A DNA stretch of 64,000 nt, taken from assembly GCA_002786855.1 (NCBI GenBank), contig PCUU01000092.1:32484-96483 (forward strand), written 5' to 3'. Position 1 is the first letter of the stretch. Every line of letters starts with the position of its first letter. The notes beneath the pieces are model-generated. The model was not told the origin of the DNA. It worked only from the letters and a program-made list of their open reading frames with translations, and made no database searches. The translations under genes were made by a program, and so were the position numbers. Shown here one piece after another: positions 17,632 to 25,405 of this stretch. The DNA is from Cytophagales bacterium CG12_big_fil_rev_8_21_14_0_65_40_12. GTDB lineage: Bacteria; Bacteroidota; Bacteroidia; Cytophagales; Cyclobacteriaceae.

Positions 17632-18793
17632 CCTTTTCTCTTCGTTTATTTCTTGCATACATTCCTGGAAGGGCTTCCAGAGAATAACTTAAACTGAATA
17701 CATGTGAATAAGGCGACTCTGCCACATTCCCGATGTCCGTAAGGGCATAATCAATGACCAAATCCTCTAGCTTAAACCCTACTCCCATATTGGGTTGAAA
17801 AGTCCAAAAAGTTTGCTCCGAAGCACCTTCCTGCCTAGAAAATTCTTTTATCCTTTGAAAATTACCTATTCCTAATCGGAAGAAAAATTGATGTTCATAG
17901 TCGAACTCAAAACCCAACTGAGGTTCAAAAGAAACCAAACCAGTTCTTACCAAAACATTTCTTCGTCCATCAAAAGTAAAAACCAAATCCGCAGAGCCTA
18001 ACACACCAATTTTATCATTAATCTCGAAAGACCGAGAAGCACCTACAATCATTCTTGGCAAAGTAAGCTCCAGAGAATTGCCTGGCAGAGCATTATTGGT
18101 TTGATTAAAAACCGCGGCCAAGTTGGCCTGGTTGATCGACCAAGAATTGAACGTGGTGGAAATATCACGCAACATGACACCAAAATTCCAATCGTAATAA
18201 CGATACTTTACAGCCACATCAATTCCAAAACCCCAAGCATCAGCAAAATCACCCACTTTTCTTCTGATCACCTTTGCATTGCCTCCAATCGTCAAACCTC
18301 GACCAAAGGGTTTGCCAAAGATAAGCCCCACCGAACGTGCGTATGAAATGATCAAGGCATAGTCCTGAGCACTGAAAAAGTCGATGTTGTCATAGTTCAA
18401 TCTACCATTGTCATCAAAAAGAAATCGAGTATCTGGGATGTCATCAATCCCCAGTCGAATCAATGAAAAAGCTATATGGCTATCTGTATCGACCGCAGTA
18501 GCGTAAGAAATGTAGTCGTAATTGGCAATTCCGCCAAAATAGGCTGCATGTTGGGCGGAAAACTGATGCCTGTATTCGATGTCCGTAAGGGCTGCTGGAT
18601 TCCAATAACCTGCAGTAGCATCATCGGCAACAGAAGTCATGGCGTTTGACATGGCGAGTGCGCGTGCACCTACCCCAATGGCCAAGAATTCATTACTATA
18701 TTTTGGTGTACTTTGGCTGTAAAGATTTGGCGAAATAACCAAAAGTGAGGTAATTAACATCCAACACAGCCATTTTTCAAGGTTATTTCTCAC
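17615..18793 (-). CDS. porV2: PorV2/PorQ-family outer-membrane protein, type IX sorting partner
   Basis: 392-aa outer-membrane beta-barrel of the UPF0164/PorV-PorQ family. It begins with a signal peptide ending in PNLYSQ, then the hallmark FLAIGVGARALAMSNAMTSVADDATAGYWNPAALTD. The remainder shows alternating barrel strands (for example GLTIGGNAKVIRRKVGDFADAWGFGIDVAVKYRY). The predicted start is GTG. Its 3' end overlaps the porU2 start by 17 bp, so the pair is translationally coupled, matching the PorU-PorV attachment complex in which PorV shuttles cargo to the sortase. Confidence 0.83.
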   Translation of the reverse strand: MRNNLEKWLCWMLITSLLVISPNLYSQSTPKYSNEFLAIGVGARALAMSNAMTSVADDATAGYWNPAALTDIEYRHQFSAQHAAYFGGIANYDYISYATAVDTDSHIAFSLIRLGIDDIPDTRFLFDDNGRLNYDNIDFFSAQDYALIISYARSVGLIFGKPFGRGLTIGGNAKVIRRKVGDFADAWGFGIDVAVKYRYYDWNFGVMLRDISTTFNSWSINQANLAAVFNQTNNALPGNSLELTLPRMIVGASRSFEINDKIGVLGSADLVFTFDGRRNVLVRTGLVSFEPQLGFEFDYEHQFFFRLGIGNFQRIKEFSRQEGASEQTFWTFQPNMGVGFKLEDLVIDYALTDIGNVAESPYSHVFSLSYSLEALPGMYARNKRREKDEKDK

Positions 18794-18980
18794 GATAAGA
18801 TCGTATCCCTCCGTTATTCAAAATTCAACATATTTACTTTTAAGCGCTGCTGCCTCCAAGACAACTCTCTTAAACCATAAATATTTTAATGACCCACTAC
18901 AAAGAAAGCAAAAAACATTCAAACAAACTCCAAAAGGCGATTTTTAACAATTTAGTAAACAAGGTAATATTTTTTATACA

Positions 18981-19018
18981 GTACTATGCAACACATAGTA
19001 CCTTCTTACGTATATTTG
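18981..19018 (+). promoter_or_regulatory. Promoter and PadR operator of the PadR-PspC operon
   Basis: A perfect 21-bp inverted repeat (arms GTACTATG / CATAGTAC, 5-nt spacer) is followed 9 bp later by TATATTTG, a perfect Bacteroidota -7 element, 36 bp before the padR start. The repeat covers the expected -33 region, a position suited to repression by the downstream PadR protein. Assignment of the repeat to PadR is inference. Confidence 0.65.
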
Positions 19019-19053
19019 TGCATGAAAAGGTCGCACATCTTAAATAACTCAAG

Positions 19054-19389
19054 ATGAATTTAGAAAACACACAGGTCCAAATGCGGAAAGGAATTCTTGA
19101 ATTCTGTATCCTTAACATCATTTCGAGGGGCGAGATTTACGCCTCCGATATGCTTGAGGAGCTTACTTCCGCAAAAATAATAGTGGTGGAAGGCACGCTC
19201 TACCCACTACTTACCCGGCTTAGAAAAGCAGGTTTATTAGAGTACAAATGGGTGGAATCGAATTCTGGCCCACCACGAAAGTACTACACAATTACGGCTA
19301 CAGGCACGGACTTTTTGAATAACCTGAAAGCCACTTGGTTGGAACTGGTCGAATCAACCACACAAATCATCTCAAAAAACAACTCATAA
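19054..19389 (+). CDS. PadR-family transcriptional regulator
   Basis: 111-aa winged-helix repressor. The N-terminal helix MRKGILEFCILNIISRGEIYASDMLEEL, the recognition region VVEGTLYPLLTRLRKAGLLEYKW and the wing SGPPRKYYTIT are the PadR signature. The C-terminal helix (FLNNLKATWLELVESTTQII) would dimerise. It is followed after 10 bp by the PspC/head-GIN membrane protein gene. This PadR-PspC pairing is frequent in Bacteroidota and suggests control of an envelope-stress protein. A palindrome in the promoter suggests autoregulation. Confidence 0.92.
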   Translation: MNLENTQVQMRKGILEFCILNIISRGEIYASDMLEELTSAKIIVVEGTLYPLLTRLRKAGLLEYKWVESNSGPPRKYYTITATGTDFLNNLKATWLELVESTTQIISKNNS

Positions 19390-19399
19390 TTCTGCTGTC

Positions 19400-21907
19400 A
19401 TGAAAAAGAATATAAGCATAAATATCAGTGGCATCATATTTCATATCGAAGAAGACGGTTTTGAAACATTAAAAAACTATCTGGATTCCATCAATAAATA
19501 TTTCTCTACCTACGAAGACAGCGAAGAAATCATTGCTGACATTGAGAGTCGTATTGCAGAAATTTTCTTGGAAAAACTCCAAGAGGGCAACCAAGTCGTG
19601 TCCGCAGAAGACGTCACGGCCCTGATAAAAACCATGGGCAATATTTCTGATTTTGAGGCCATAGAAGAGGAGGATGATTTTGAGTCTACTTCAAAAACAA
19701 AGACCTCTGAAAAAGCCAAGAGCAGTGATAAATCCCGATCTGAACAAAAAACATCTGATTTTAAGAAGCCAAACAAACTCTATCGTGATTTACAAAGAAA
19801 AGTACTTGGTGGAGTCGCCTCTGGTATAGCACATTATTATAACTTCGATCCACTATGGCTTCGGGTCGGCATCTTGTTTGCCATTTTCGGCCTGTTCTTT
19901 TTGGGGCCAATAGGCGGTACTGTTTTCTTGGCCTATATCATCATGTGGATTGTTACCCCTGGCAATGAGCATTTGGTTGAAGATAAAAAGATCAAAAAAC
20001 TATATCGCGATCCCGATGAGCGTGTTCTAGGCGGGGTGTCTGCTGGATTGGCAAAGTACTTTCATACCGAAACCATGTACATCAGGATCCTATTTATCTT
20101 TTTGTTCTTCGGGTTTGGCATGGGCCTTATCGCCTACATCATTCTTTGGATCATCACGCCAACGGCCAATTCCTTAACGGATAAAATGCAAATGAAAGGC
20201 GAGCCAGTGACTTTGTCTAATATTGACTCGAACATTAAGAAAAGCAAAGAGCCAACTTTTGGCGCCAAAGATGAAGGAACATTTACCAAAGTGCTGCTTT
20301 TTCCTTTTAGATTGATCGGGAAGATATTCTCAGGAATCGGCCGTGCCTTTGCTCCATTATTATTGTTCATTGTGGCATTTATCAGGGTAGTCACCGGCCT
20401 GATCATTTCAGGCACTGCCCTTTCAATCATCATTTCTATTTTGGCCGTTGGCGGGGTGCTTTTCGGACTTTATAATGGAGATTGGTGGATGTGGGACAAT
20501 GACTTTGCTTACTTACCCATAGAAGTATTCAGGGCCACCGTTCCCGGTATAGGCATCTTCTTCCTTATCATGGCTTTGTTTATCCCGTTCCTCTATTTGC
20601 TTATTGCAGGCATTACCGTGATTGCAAAAAGGAGGGTAATGAGTAGTGCAGTTGGCTGGAGTATTCTAGGATTTTGGTTTATAGCAATAATAGGAGCTGC
20701 CGCAACGCTGCCTAACTTTGTTCGCGACTTCCGAGATGAAGGGATCTACAGAGTAACCGAAGATTTAGCAATCGAAGCTGATACATTGAGCATTGGCGTG
20801 AATGAAATAAGCTCAGGTCTATTCAACAATTCAAACTTCCGATGGAGCAGTCGTGACTGGTCAAGCGACAGCCATTACACCTCTGATTTTACAGATTTGG
20901 ACATCATGATGAGCTCAGATGATCAATTCAGGGTAGAAAAAAGATTCAGAGCGAGAGGTAGAAATTTCGAAGATGCCGAAAAAAATGCACAAGGTCTGGT
21001 ATACAACTATAAAGTAGAAGGCAATAACATCATGTTCGATTCTGAACTCACCTTTCCTAAAGGAGTAGAATTTAGGGCTCAAGAAGTAGATATCACCTTC
21101 TATATACCTGAAGGCCGACCATTTAAAATTGAAAGAGGAATGAGAAACCTTTTGGATTACTTTAAATATGATCACACATGGTGGGAAGTTTACAACAATA
21201 CCTGGATGTATGTTGACGGTGACCTCACCTGCGTTACTTGCACGGATTCAGAATCGATATCGAGAACGGACGATTCCAGCCAAGGCGCTCATCATATTGA
21301 TTTAGAAGCATTTGATAAAATAGACATTAGCAACGACTTTCTCGTGGTAATAAAAAAGGGAGAAGATTACTCGCTCGATATCGAAGGACCTCAAAACAAG
21401 ATAGTTCCAGTCGGATTAAAGGTAGTAGATAACGCGCTTAAAATATCTGGTTCAGATTTCAGATTAGACGAGGGGGAATCAGATAAAATAACCATCACAA
21501 TAACGACTCCCGAATTAACGAGTGTGACCGCCTTCAACAAAGCAGAAATTAGTATTTCTGAATTTGACTTGGGAAAATTAAACTTGAATGTTCATAACAA
21601 CGCTAAGGTATCATTGAATTCAAAAATAAAATCCTTGTCAATGTTCTTAATGGACGACAGTCGACTGAATTTAGAAAATGACATTCAAGATCTGTTGGCC
21701 TTCTTAAGAGACGATTCTCGTCTTTACGGCTATGACGCTTCCATACAGTCTGTACAGTTAGAAGCTGATAATGACGCTAGAGCTAGGCTTAATGTAGAAA
21801 AGGAACTCATTGTTACAGCAGAGGGTCGCTCTTCCATCAGTTACAAAGGCAATCCGCGTTTAGAAATCAAGGGACAAAGCACCGCTGCAAGCATCAGCAA
21901 ATATTAA
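19400..21907 (+). CDS. PspC double-domain and head-GIN (DUF2807) membrane protein
   Basis: 835-aa multi-domain envelope protein. Residues 1-90 form a conserved cytoplasmic module (NISGIIFHIEEDGFETLKNYLDSINKYF, then EEIIADIESRIAEIFLEKL). Two PspC domains follow at about 124-190 and 199-262 (RKVLGGVASGIAHYYNFDP and ERVLGGVSAGLAKYFHTET), each with its own TM helices. Several further TM segments span about 300-450. A C-terminal DUF2807 adhesin-like beta-solenoid at about 630-815 has FDKIDISNDFLVVIKKGEDYSLDIEG repeats. PspC domains are linked to phage-shock-type membrane stress. It lies directly downstream of the PadR regulator. The fused DUF2807 'head GIN' unit would lie on the outer face of the membrane. 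Confidence 0.87.
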   Translation: MKKNISINISGIIFHIEEDGFETLKNYLDSINKYFSTYEDSEEIIADIESRIAEIFLEKLQEGNQVVSAEDVTALIKTMGNISDFEAIEEEDDFESTSKTKTSEKAKSSDKSRSEQKTSDFKKPNKLYRDLQRKVLGGVASGIAHYYNFDPLWLRVGILFAIFGLFFLGPIGGTVFLAYIIMWIVTPGNEHLVEDKKIKKLYRDPDERVLGGVSAGLAKYFHTETMYIRILFIFLFFGFGMGLIAYIILWIITPTANSLTDKMQMKGEPVTLSNIDSNIKKSKEPTFGAKDEGTFTKVLLFPFRLIGKIFSGIGRAFAPLLLFIVAFIRVVTGLIISGTALSIIISILAVGGVLFGLYNGDWWMWDNDFAYLPIEVFRATVPGIGIFFLIMALFIPFLYLLIAGITVIAKRRVMSSAVGWSILGFWFIAIIGAAATLPNFVRDFRDEGIYRVTEDLAIEADTLSIGVNEISSGLFNNSNFRWSSRDWSSDSHYTSDFTDLDIMMSSDDQFRVEKRFRARGRNFEDAEKNAQGLVYNYKVEGNNIMFDSELTFPKGVEFRAQEVDITFYIPEGRPFKIERGMRNLLDYFKYDHTWWEVYNNTWMYVDGDLTCVTCTDSESISRTDDSSQGAHHIDLEAFDKIDISNDFLVVIKKGEDYSLDIEGPQNKIVPVGLKVVDNALKISGSDFRLDEGESDKITITITTPELTSVTAFNKAEISISEFDLGKLNLNVHNNAKVSLNSKIKSLSMFLMDDSRLNLENDIQDLLAFLRDDSRLYGYDASIQSVQLEADNDARARLNVEKELIVTAEGRSSISYKGNPRLEIKGQSTAASISKY

Positions 21908-21930
21908 GTTTCTTATCCACTCAATTGCCC

Positions 21931-21976
21931 ATCAGCAGTCGTATTCGATTTTATTGAATACGCTGCTGATTTTTTA
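21931..21976 (+). terminator. Rho-independent terminator after the PspC/GIN gene
   Basis: Stem ATCAGCAG / CTGCTGAT continues as CGTATTC / GAATACG with a single bulged T, and is followed by six T residues. Confidence 0.88.
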
Positions 21977-21998
21977 ATTCATTCAAAATCAAAAACTT

Positions 21999-22026
21999 TA
22001 GGCTTAAATCGAACGATTTAGGCCTA
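21999..22026. promoter_or_regulatory. 28-bp near-perfect palindrome upstream of the ECF sigma operon
   Basis: The core TAAATCG-AA-CGATTTA is perfect, and it is flanked after one mismatch on each side by TAGGC / GCCTA. It lies 75 bp before the sigma gene and after the previous terminator. It could be an operator, but the bound protein is unknown. Confidence 0.45.
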
Positions 22027-22100
22027 TTTCAAACAAAAAATTCTAACCCCAAGCAACCTTATTTATTATTCATACATCTACCTTGTGAATCAACCAAAAA

Positions 22101-22682
22101 ATGCTTCAAATCAAAAAGTCCAGGTCTGAAGAAAAGCTCATAGAAGCTTGCCGAAAAGGAGATCGGAAATCTCAACGAGAGGTATACGAAAAGTATGCCC
22201 CGTTGATGTATGCCGTCTGCAGAAGGTACGTTATGGAGCTTCAAGAAGCAGAAGACATTCTGGTTTGTGGTTTCACGAAGGTCTTTCGGAAAATCGATCA
22301 ATTTAAAGGCGATGGAAGTTTCGAAGGCTGGATACGAAGAATCATGGTGAACGAATCGTTGACCTACATTCGGAAAAACAAAAGCATGTTTTTGGAAGTA
22401 GAGATTGAAAAAGCAGAAAGAGAGCCCGATTATGCACAAATGCACAACCAACTAGAGGTTGAAGATTTGCAGAAAATAATCGATCAGCTGCCGACAGGAT
22501 ACAAAACCGTCTTCAATCTTTACGCCATAGAGGGCTTTTCTCACAAGGAAATTGCAGAAAAGTTGGGAATCAACGAGAACACTTCGAAATCCCAATTGAG
22601 CAGAGCTAGAGTACATTTGCAAAAATTGTTACTCCAAGCAGAAGATGTTATGAACAATAAATTAATGCGAAATGAAGGGTAA
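22101..22682 (+). CDS. ECF-type RNA polymerase sigma-70 factor
   Basis: 193-aa alternative sigma factor. Region 2 is visible as YEKYAPLMYAVCRRYVMELQEAEDILVCGFTKVFRKIDQFKGDGSFEGWIRRIMVN. Region 4 has the HTH GFSHKEIAEKLGINENTSKSQLSRARVHLQKLL, which recognises the -35-type element. The first gene of a four-gene operon: its 3' end overlaps the next gene by 11 bp, and two outer-membrane protein genes follow. This is the usual layout for a stress-responsive sigma with membrane partner in Bacteroidota, but it is not the FecI-FecR-SusC type since no FecR domain is present. Confidence 0.92.
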   Translation: MLQIKKSRSEEKLIEACRKGDRKSQREVYEKYAPLMYAVCRRYVMELQEAEDILVCGFTKVFRKIDQFKGDGSFEGWIRRIMVNESLTYIRKNKSMFLEVEIEKAEREPDYAQMHNQLEVEDLQKIIDQLPTGYKTVFNLYAIEGFSHKEIAEKLGINENTSKSQLSRARVHLQKLLLQAEDVMNNKLMRNEG

Positions 22683-23451
22683 TGAAATTGACGATCTGTT
22701 CAGGGAAAAATTCGGCCCACAGAAAATCACCCCATCGGCTGACCTTTGGAACAAGGTCGAAGGCAATTTAGATAATAAGAAAAAGGGCATTTACCTTTGG
22801 CTTAGCATAGCTGCGGGCATACTCATTATATTCACTATTGGTAAATTGGCGCTCAATAATTCAACCAATCAGGCTAATAATCCTGAGCTTCAGGCCAATG
22901 TAAAAGTTGAAGTTCCTTCGAATAATAAAGAAGTTGCCATGCCTGCTAAAAGCACTGATGCGACCGATAATGCCACAAATACAGCTGAGGCCAAATCTGA
23001 TAAAGTTAGTCCAAGTCCGAAAGTCCAAGATGCTACCCATCCACTTGTCGCGAAAACAACATCAGATGCTCCTCAAAAAACATTGGTGAACGAAAATGTT
23101 GATCAATCAATGAATAGAGCACTCGTAGCCAGTATCAGCAAAATTGATATCAGTCAAAGTGTAGCGCTGAGCGTATCAATAAACATCAATAAACCGATGA
23201 TTATGCCACTTTCTGTCATGGATGTTTCTAAGGCTGATTATGATGTAACAGATATTGAAACCTCCAAAAAGAAAAAATTCAGTATGCTCGATGGCATCCT
23301 CACCTTGGCCAAAGGGGTGAACAATGCCAAAGAAACGCTGTCTGATATCCGTACCGTTAAAAATGACTTTGTGAGCAAAGAATTGAAATATGGTATGAGT
23401 ACCGAAACAGAGCCCGAAGTCAAAACCCCTAATTCAAAAGACGAAAATTAA
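22672..23451 (+). CDS. Single-pass membrane protein, probable anti-sigma partner of the ECF factor
   Basis: 259-aa protein with a short cytoplasmic N-terminus (NEIDDLFREKFGPQKITPSADLWNKVEGNL), one TM helix at about residues 39-57 (YLWLSIAAGILIIFTIG), and a low-complexity periplasmic part rich in Asn/Lys/Thr/Ala. The N-terminal helix followed by TM is how many Bacteroidota anti-sigma-like partners look, though no zinc-binding or FecR motif is present. The gene overlaps the sigma gene by 11 bp, indicating translational coupling. The assignment as anti-sigma rests on context and topology only. Confidence 0.7.
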   Translation: MKGNEIDDLFREKFGPQKITPSADLWNKVEGNLDNKKKGIYLWLSIAAGILIIFTIGKLALNNSTNQANNPELQANVKVEVPSNNKEVAMPAKSTDATDNATNTAEAKSDKVSPSPKVQDATHPLVAKTTSDAPQKTLVNENVDQSMNRALVASISKIDISQSVALSVSININKPMIMPLSVMDVSKADYDVTDIETSKKKKFSMLDGILTLAKGVNNAKETLSDIRTVKNDFVSKELKYGMSTETEPEVKTPNSKDEN

Positions 23452-23462
23452 CAACTCATCAT

Positions 23463-24341
23463 ATGAAAACAACATCTACAAAAGTCATAGTTATGCTCAT
23501 TCTGGTCGTCTCGAGCATGACTCACCTTAAAGCACAAGATCAATTCAATCCTATTGATTTTACCCCTTCGCCATCTACGCTAGAATTCAAGAAGTTCAAT
23601 AATGACTATTCTTGGATTGCAGACACTTCTGTTCCAGAAGTAACTTACCATGCCGAATCTTCTCAAAAGAGCCGAAAAAGCAATTTATGGGATCGCAGTT
23701 TTGACATTGATAATTACTACCCAAGAAGGGGTACAGATGGTTTCGTCAATATCTATATTGGTTTAAATAACTATTTAGAAGATGGTGATTTACCAAATAG
23801 CAGCTCCATTTACAGCCTGAATCCCCTCGGCTCTTGGTATGCTGCCCTGAACTTCGATAACGTCACTCATTTTTTTGGCCCATTGTACCTCAATTGGGGA
23901 ATTGGGGTAAGCATGCAAGATTTTAGTTTCGAAAATACGCGTGTTGAAGTTTTGATAGATAAGGACAATCGCACGATTGATTTTGTGGAACGCAATGATA
24001 GGGTAGGCAAAAAGAGTAAAATCAACACTACTTATTTGAACGTTCAACTCGTTCCTACTTTCTCTTTTGGTAGATACAGGTCCTTCCGCGTTGGAGCGGG
24101 TGTATATGGTGGATACCGCATCGGCAGTCATGTAAAGTATAAGTACGATGATTTGAATGGCGACAATCAAAAGGACAAAATCAAAGACAACCTATTCCTT
24201 AATCCTTTCAAATATGGAGTAAGAGGGCAAATGGGCTGGGGTTCCTTTGACATCTTCTTTAATTACGATTTAACCGAAATGTTCGAAGAAGACGCATCAG
24301 CACCAAGATTGACACCTGTCACCTTCGGTGTAATATTCTAA
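23463..24341 (+). CDS. Outer-membrane beta-barrel protein (paralogue 1 of the sigma operon)
   Basis: 292-aa exported protein with a signal peptide ending in THLKAQ. The mature part has the alternating hydrophobic strands and aromatic girdles of a beta-barrel (FVNIYIGLNNYLEDGDLPNSSSIYSLNPLGSWYAALNF, LYLNWGIGVSMQDFSFENTRVEV, RVGAGVYGGYRIGSHVKYKY) and ends in the outer-membrane insertion-type sequence LTPVTFGVIF with terminal Phe. It is clearly paralogous to the next gene (shared NNYLEDGDLPNSS / NNFLNNGDFPSSS and FNYDLTEMFE / VNYDFNELFE). It lies 11 bp after the probable anti-sigma gene. Function unknown. Confidence 0.82.
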   Translation: MKTTSTKVIVMLILVVSSMTHLKAQDQFNPIDFTPSPSTLEFKKFNNDYSWIADTSVPEVTYHAESSQKSRKSNLWDRSFDIDNYYPRRGTDGFVNIYIGLNNYLEDGDLPNSSSIYSLNPLGSWYAALNFDNVTHFFGPLYLNWGIGVSMQDFSFENTRVEVLIDKDNRTIDFVERNDRVGKKSKINTTYLNVQLVPTFSFGRYRSFRVGAGVYGGYRIGSHVKYKYDDLNGDNQKDKIKDNLFLNPFKYGVRGQMGWGSFDIFFNYDLTEMFEEDASAPRLTPVTFGVIF

Positions 24342-24370
24342 AACAACTCAAAAATTAAAATATCGCAACA

Positions 24371-25318
24371 ATGAAAAAGCAATACAACATTCTATTGATT
24401 GCCATTGGATTCCTTTTGGTCAATCAAACCTTAGACGCTCAATGGCGATGGGGAAGATACAACGATTTAGAGCGCTTGGATACGGTGGTCAGCATTCCAA
24501 GAAGCAACTCTAATAGCATCTATATCAGTGATAATGATTTCTATTTAAGATTTGGCTTCTTGGGTTTCAACCTAGAAGTTGAAGATGATTGGGATTCAGA
24601 TTGGAGATCCAGAAGAGGCAGGCCTCGAAATTTCGAATACTTTGAGCGTCACGATCATGGCACATTAAAAAGTCTGGATTTCGAAATTGGCTTAAACAAT
24701 TTTCTAAACAACGGAGATTTCCCCTCTTCGAGTGATCTGTATCAAGTAAAACCCATCGGATCTACTTATGTGGCTTTGAATTTAAAGCATACTACCTCCG
24801 TGAGTGGCCCTTTGTACCTGGATTGGGGTGGCGGCTTTAGCTGGTACAATTACAAATTCGAAAATTCAGCGACCCGTCTTGATCCAAATGGTGGTCAATT
24901 GAATTTCGTTGAAGAAAATAACATCGGAAGCTCACTAAAGAGTAAACTCAAGGTTTCTTATCTCAACTTTATGGCCATACCTATGTTTGACTTTAGCCGA
25001 GGCAAAAGATTAGTCAGAAAGTATGAAGAAGACGATGTAAGGATTTCATTCAGTCACAAAAAAGGCTTTCGAATTGGTGTTGGCCCTTATGCAGGATTGC
25101 GTTTAGGCAACAAGGCCAAATATATTGAAAGGACCGATGGCGACCGTGATAAAATCAAAGGCAAGGGCGGCTATTTCTTGAATGACTTTAGATACGGAGC
25201 CAGACTTCAAGTCGGTATTAATGGATTTGATATGTTCGTTAATTACGATTTCAACGAGCTTTTCGAAAACGGCAAAGGCCCAGAATTGAACCCTATCAGT
25301 ATAGGAGTAGTGTTCTAG
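24371..25318 (+). CDS. Outer-membrane beta-barrel protein (paralogue 2 of the sigma operon)
   Basis: 315-aa exported protein with a signal peptide ending in QTLDAQ and barrel-like strands through to the C-terminal LNPISIGVVF. It is the last gene of the ECF sigma operon and a paralogue of the preceding one, from which it differs by an Asp/Arg-rich insert (DDWDSDWRSRRGRPR). The last 98 bp up to the stop are repeated almost exactly about 2 kb downstream, beyond an inserted lipoprotein/peptide pair. This implies that an insertion or recombination event occurred at this gene's 3' end. Confidence 0.82.
   Translation: MKKQYNILLIAIGFLLVNQTLDAQWRWGRYNDLERLDTVVSIPRSNSNSIYISDNDFYLRFGFLGFNLEVEDDWDSDWRSRRGRPRNFEYFERHDHGTLKSLDFEIGLNNFLNNGDFPSSSDLYQVKPIGSTYVALNLKHTTSVSGPLYLDWGGGFSWYNYKFENSATRLDPNGGQLNFVEENNIGSSLKSKLKVSYLNFMAIPMFDFSRGKRLVRKYEEDDVRISFSHKKGFRIGVGPYAGLRLGNKAKYIERTDGDRDKIKGKGGYFLNDFRYGARLQVGINGFDMFVNYDFNELFENGKGPELNPISIGVVF
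25220..25317 (+). repeat. 98-bp direct repeat, copy 1 (3' end of the outer-membrane protein gene)
   Basis: Matches the downstream copy at 96 of 98 positions. The two differences (A/T and C/T) are both synonymous in the shared reading frame. Identity stops at the stop codon, TAG here and TAA in copy 2. Confidence 0.95.
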
Positions 25319-25405
25319 CTGAAACTTTCAGAGGGTGACTAATTATTAATGATAGCACTCTCTGACAATATGTGTGATGAACAAAATGACTTAAAATACT
25401 CGTGC

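Noticed and set aside
25328-25365. Imperfect stem TCAGAGGGTG / CACTCTCTGA just after the outer-membrane gene
   Set aside because: It may be a terminator at the left edge of the insertion, but it needs a G-U pair, an 18-nt loop and lacks T residues; too weak for a feature.
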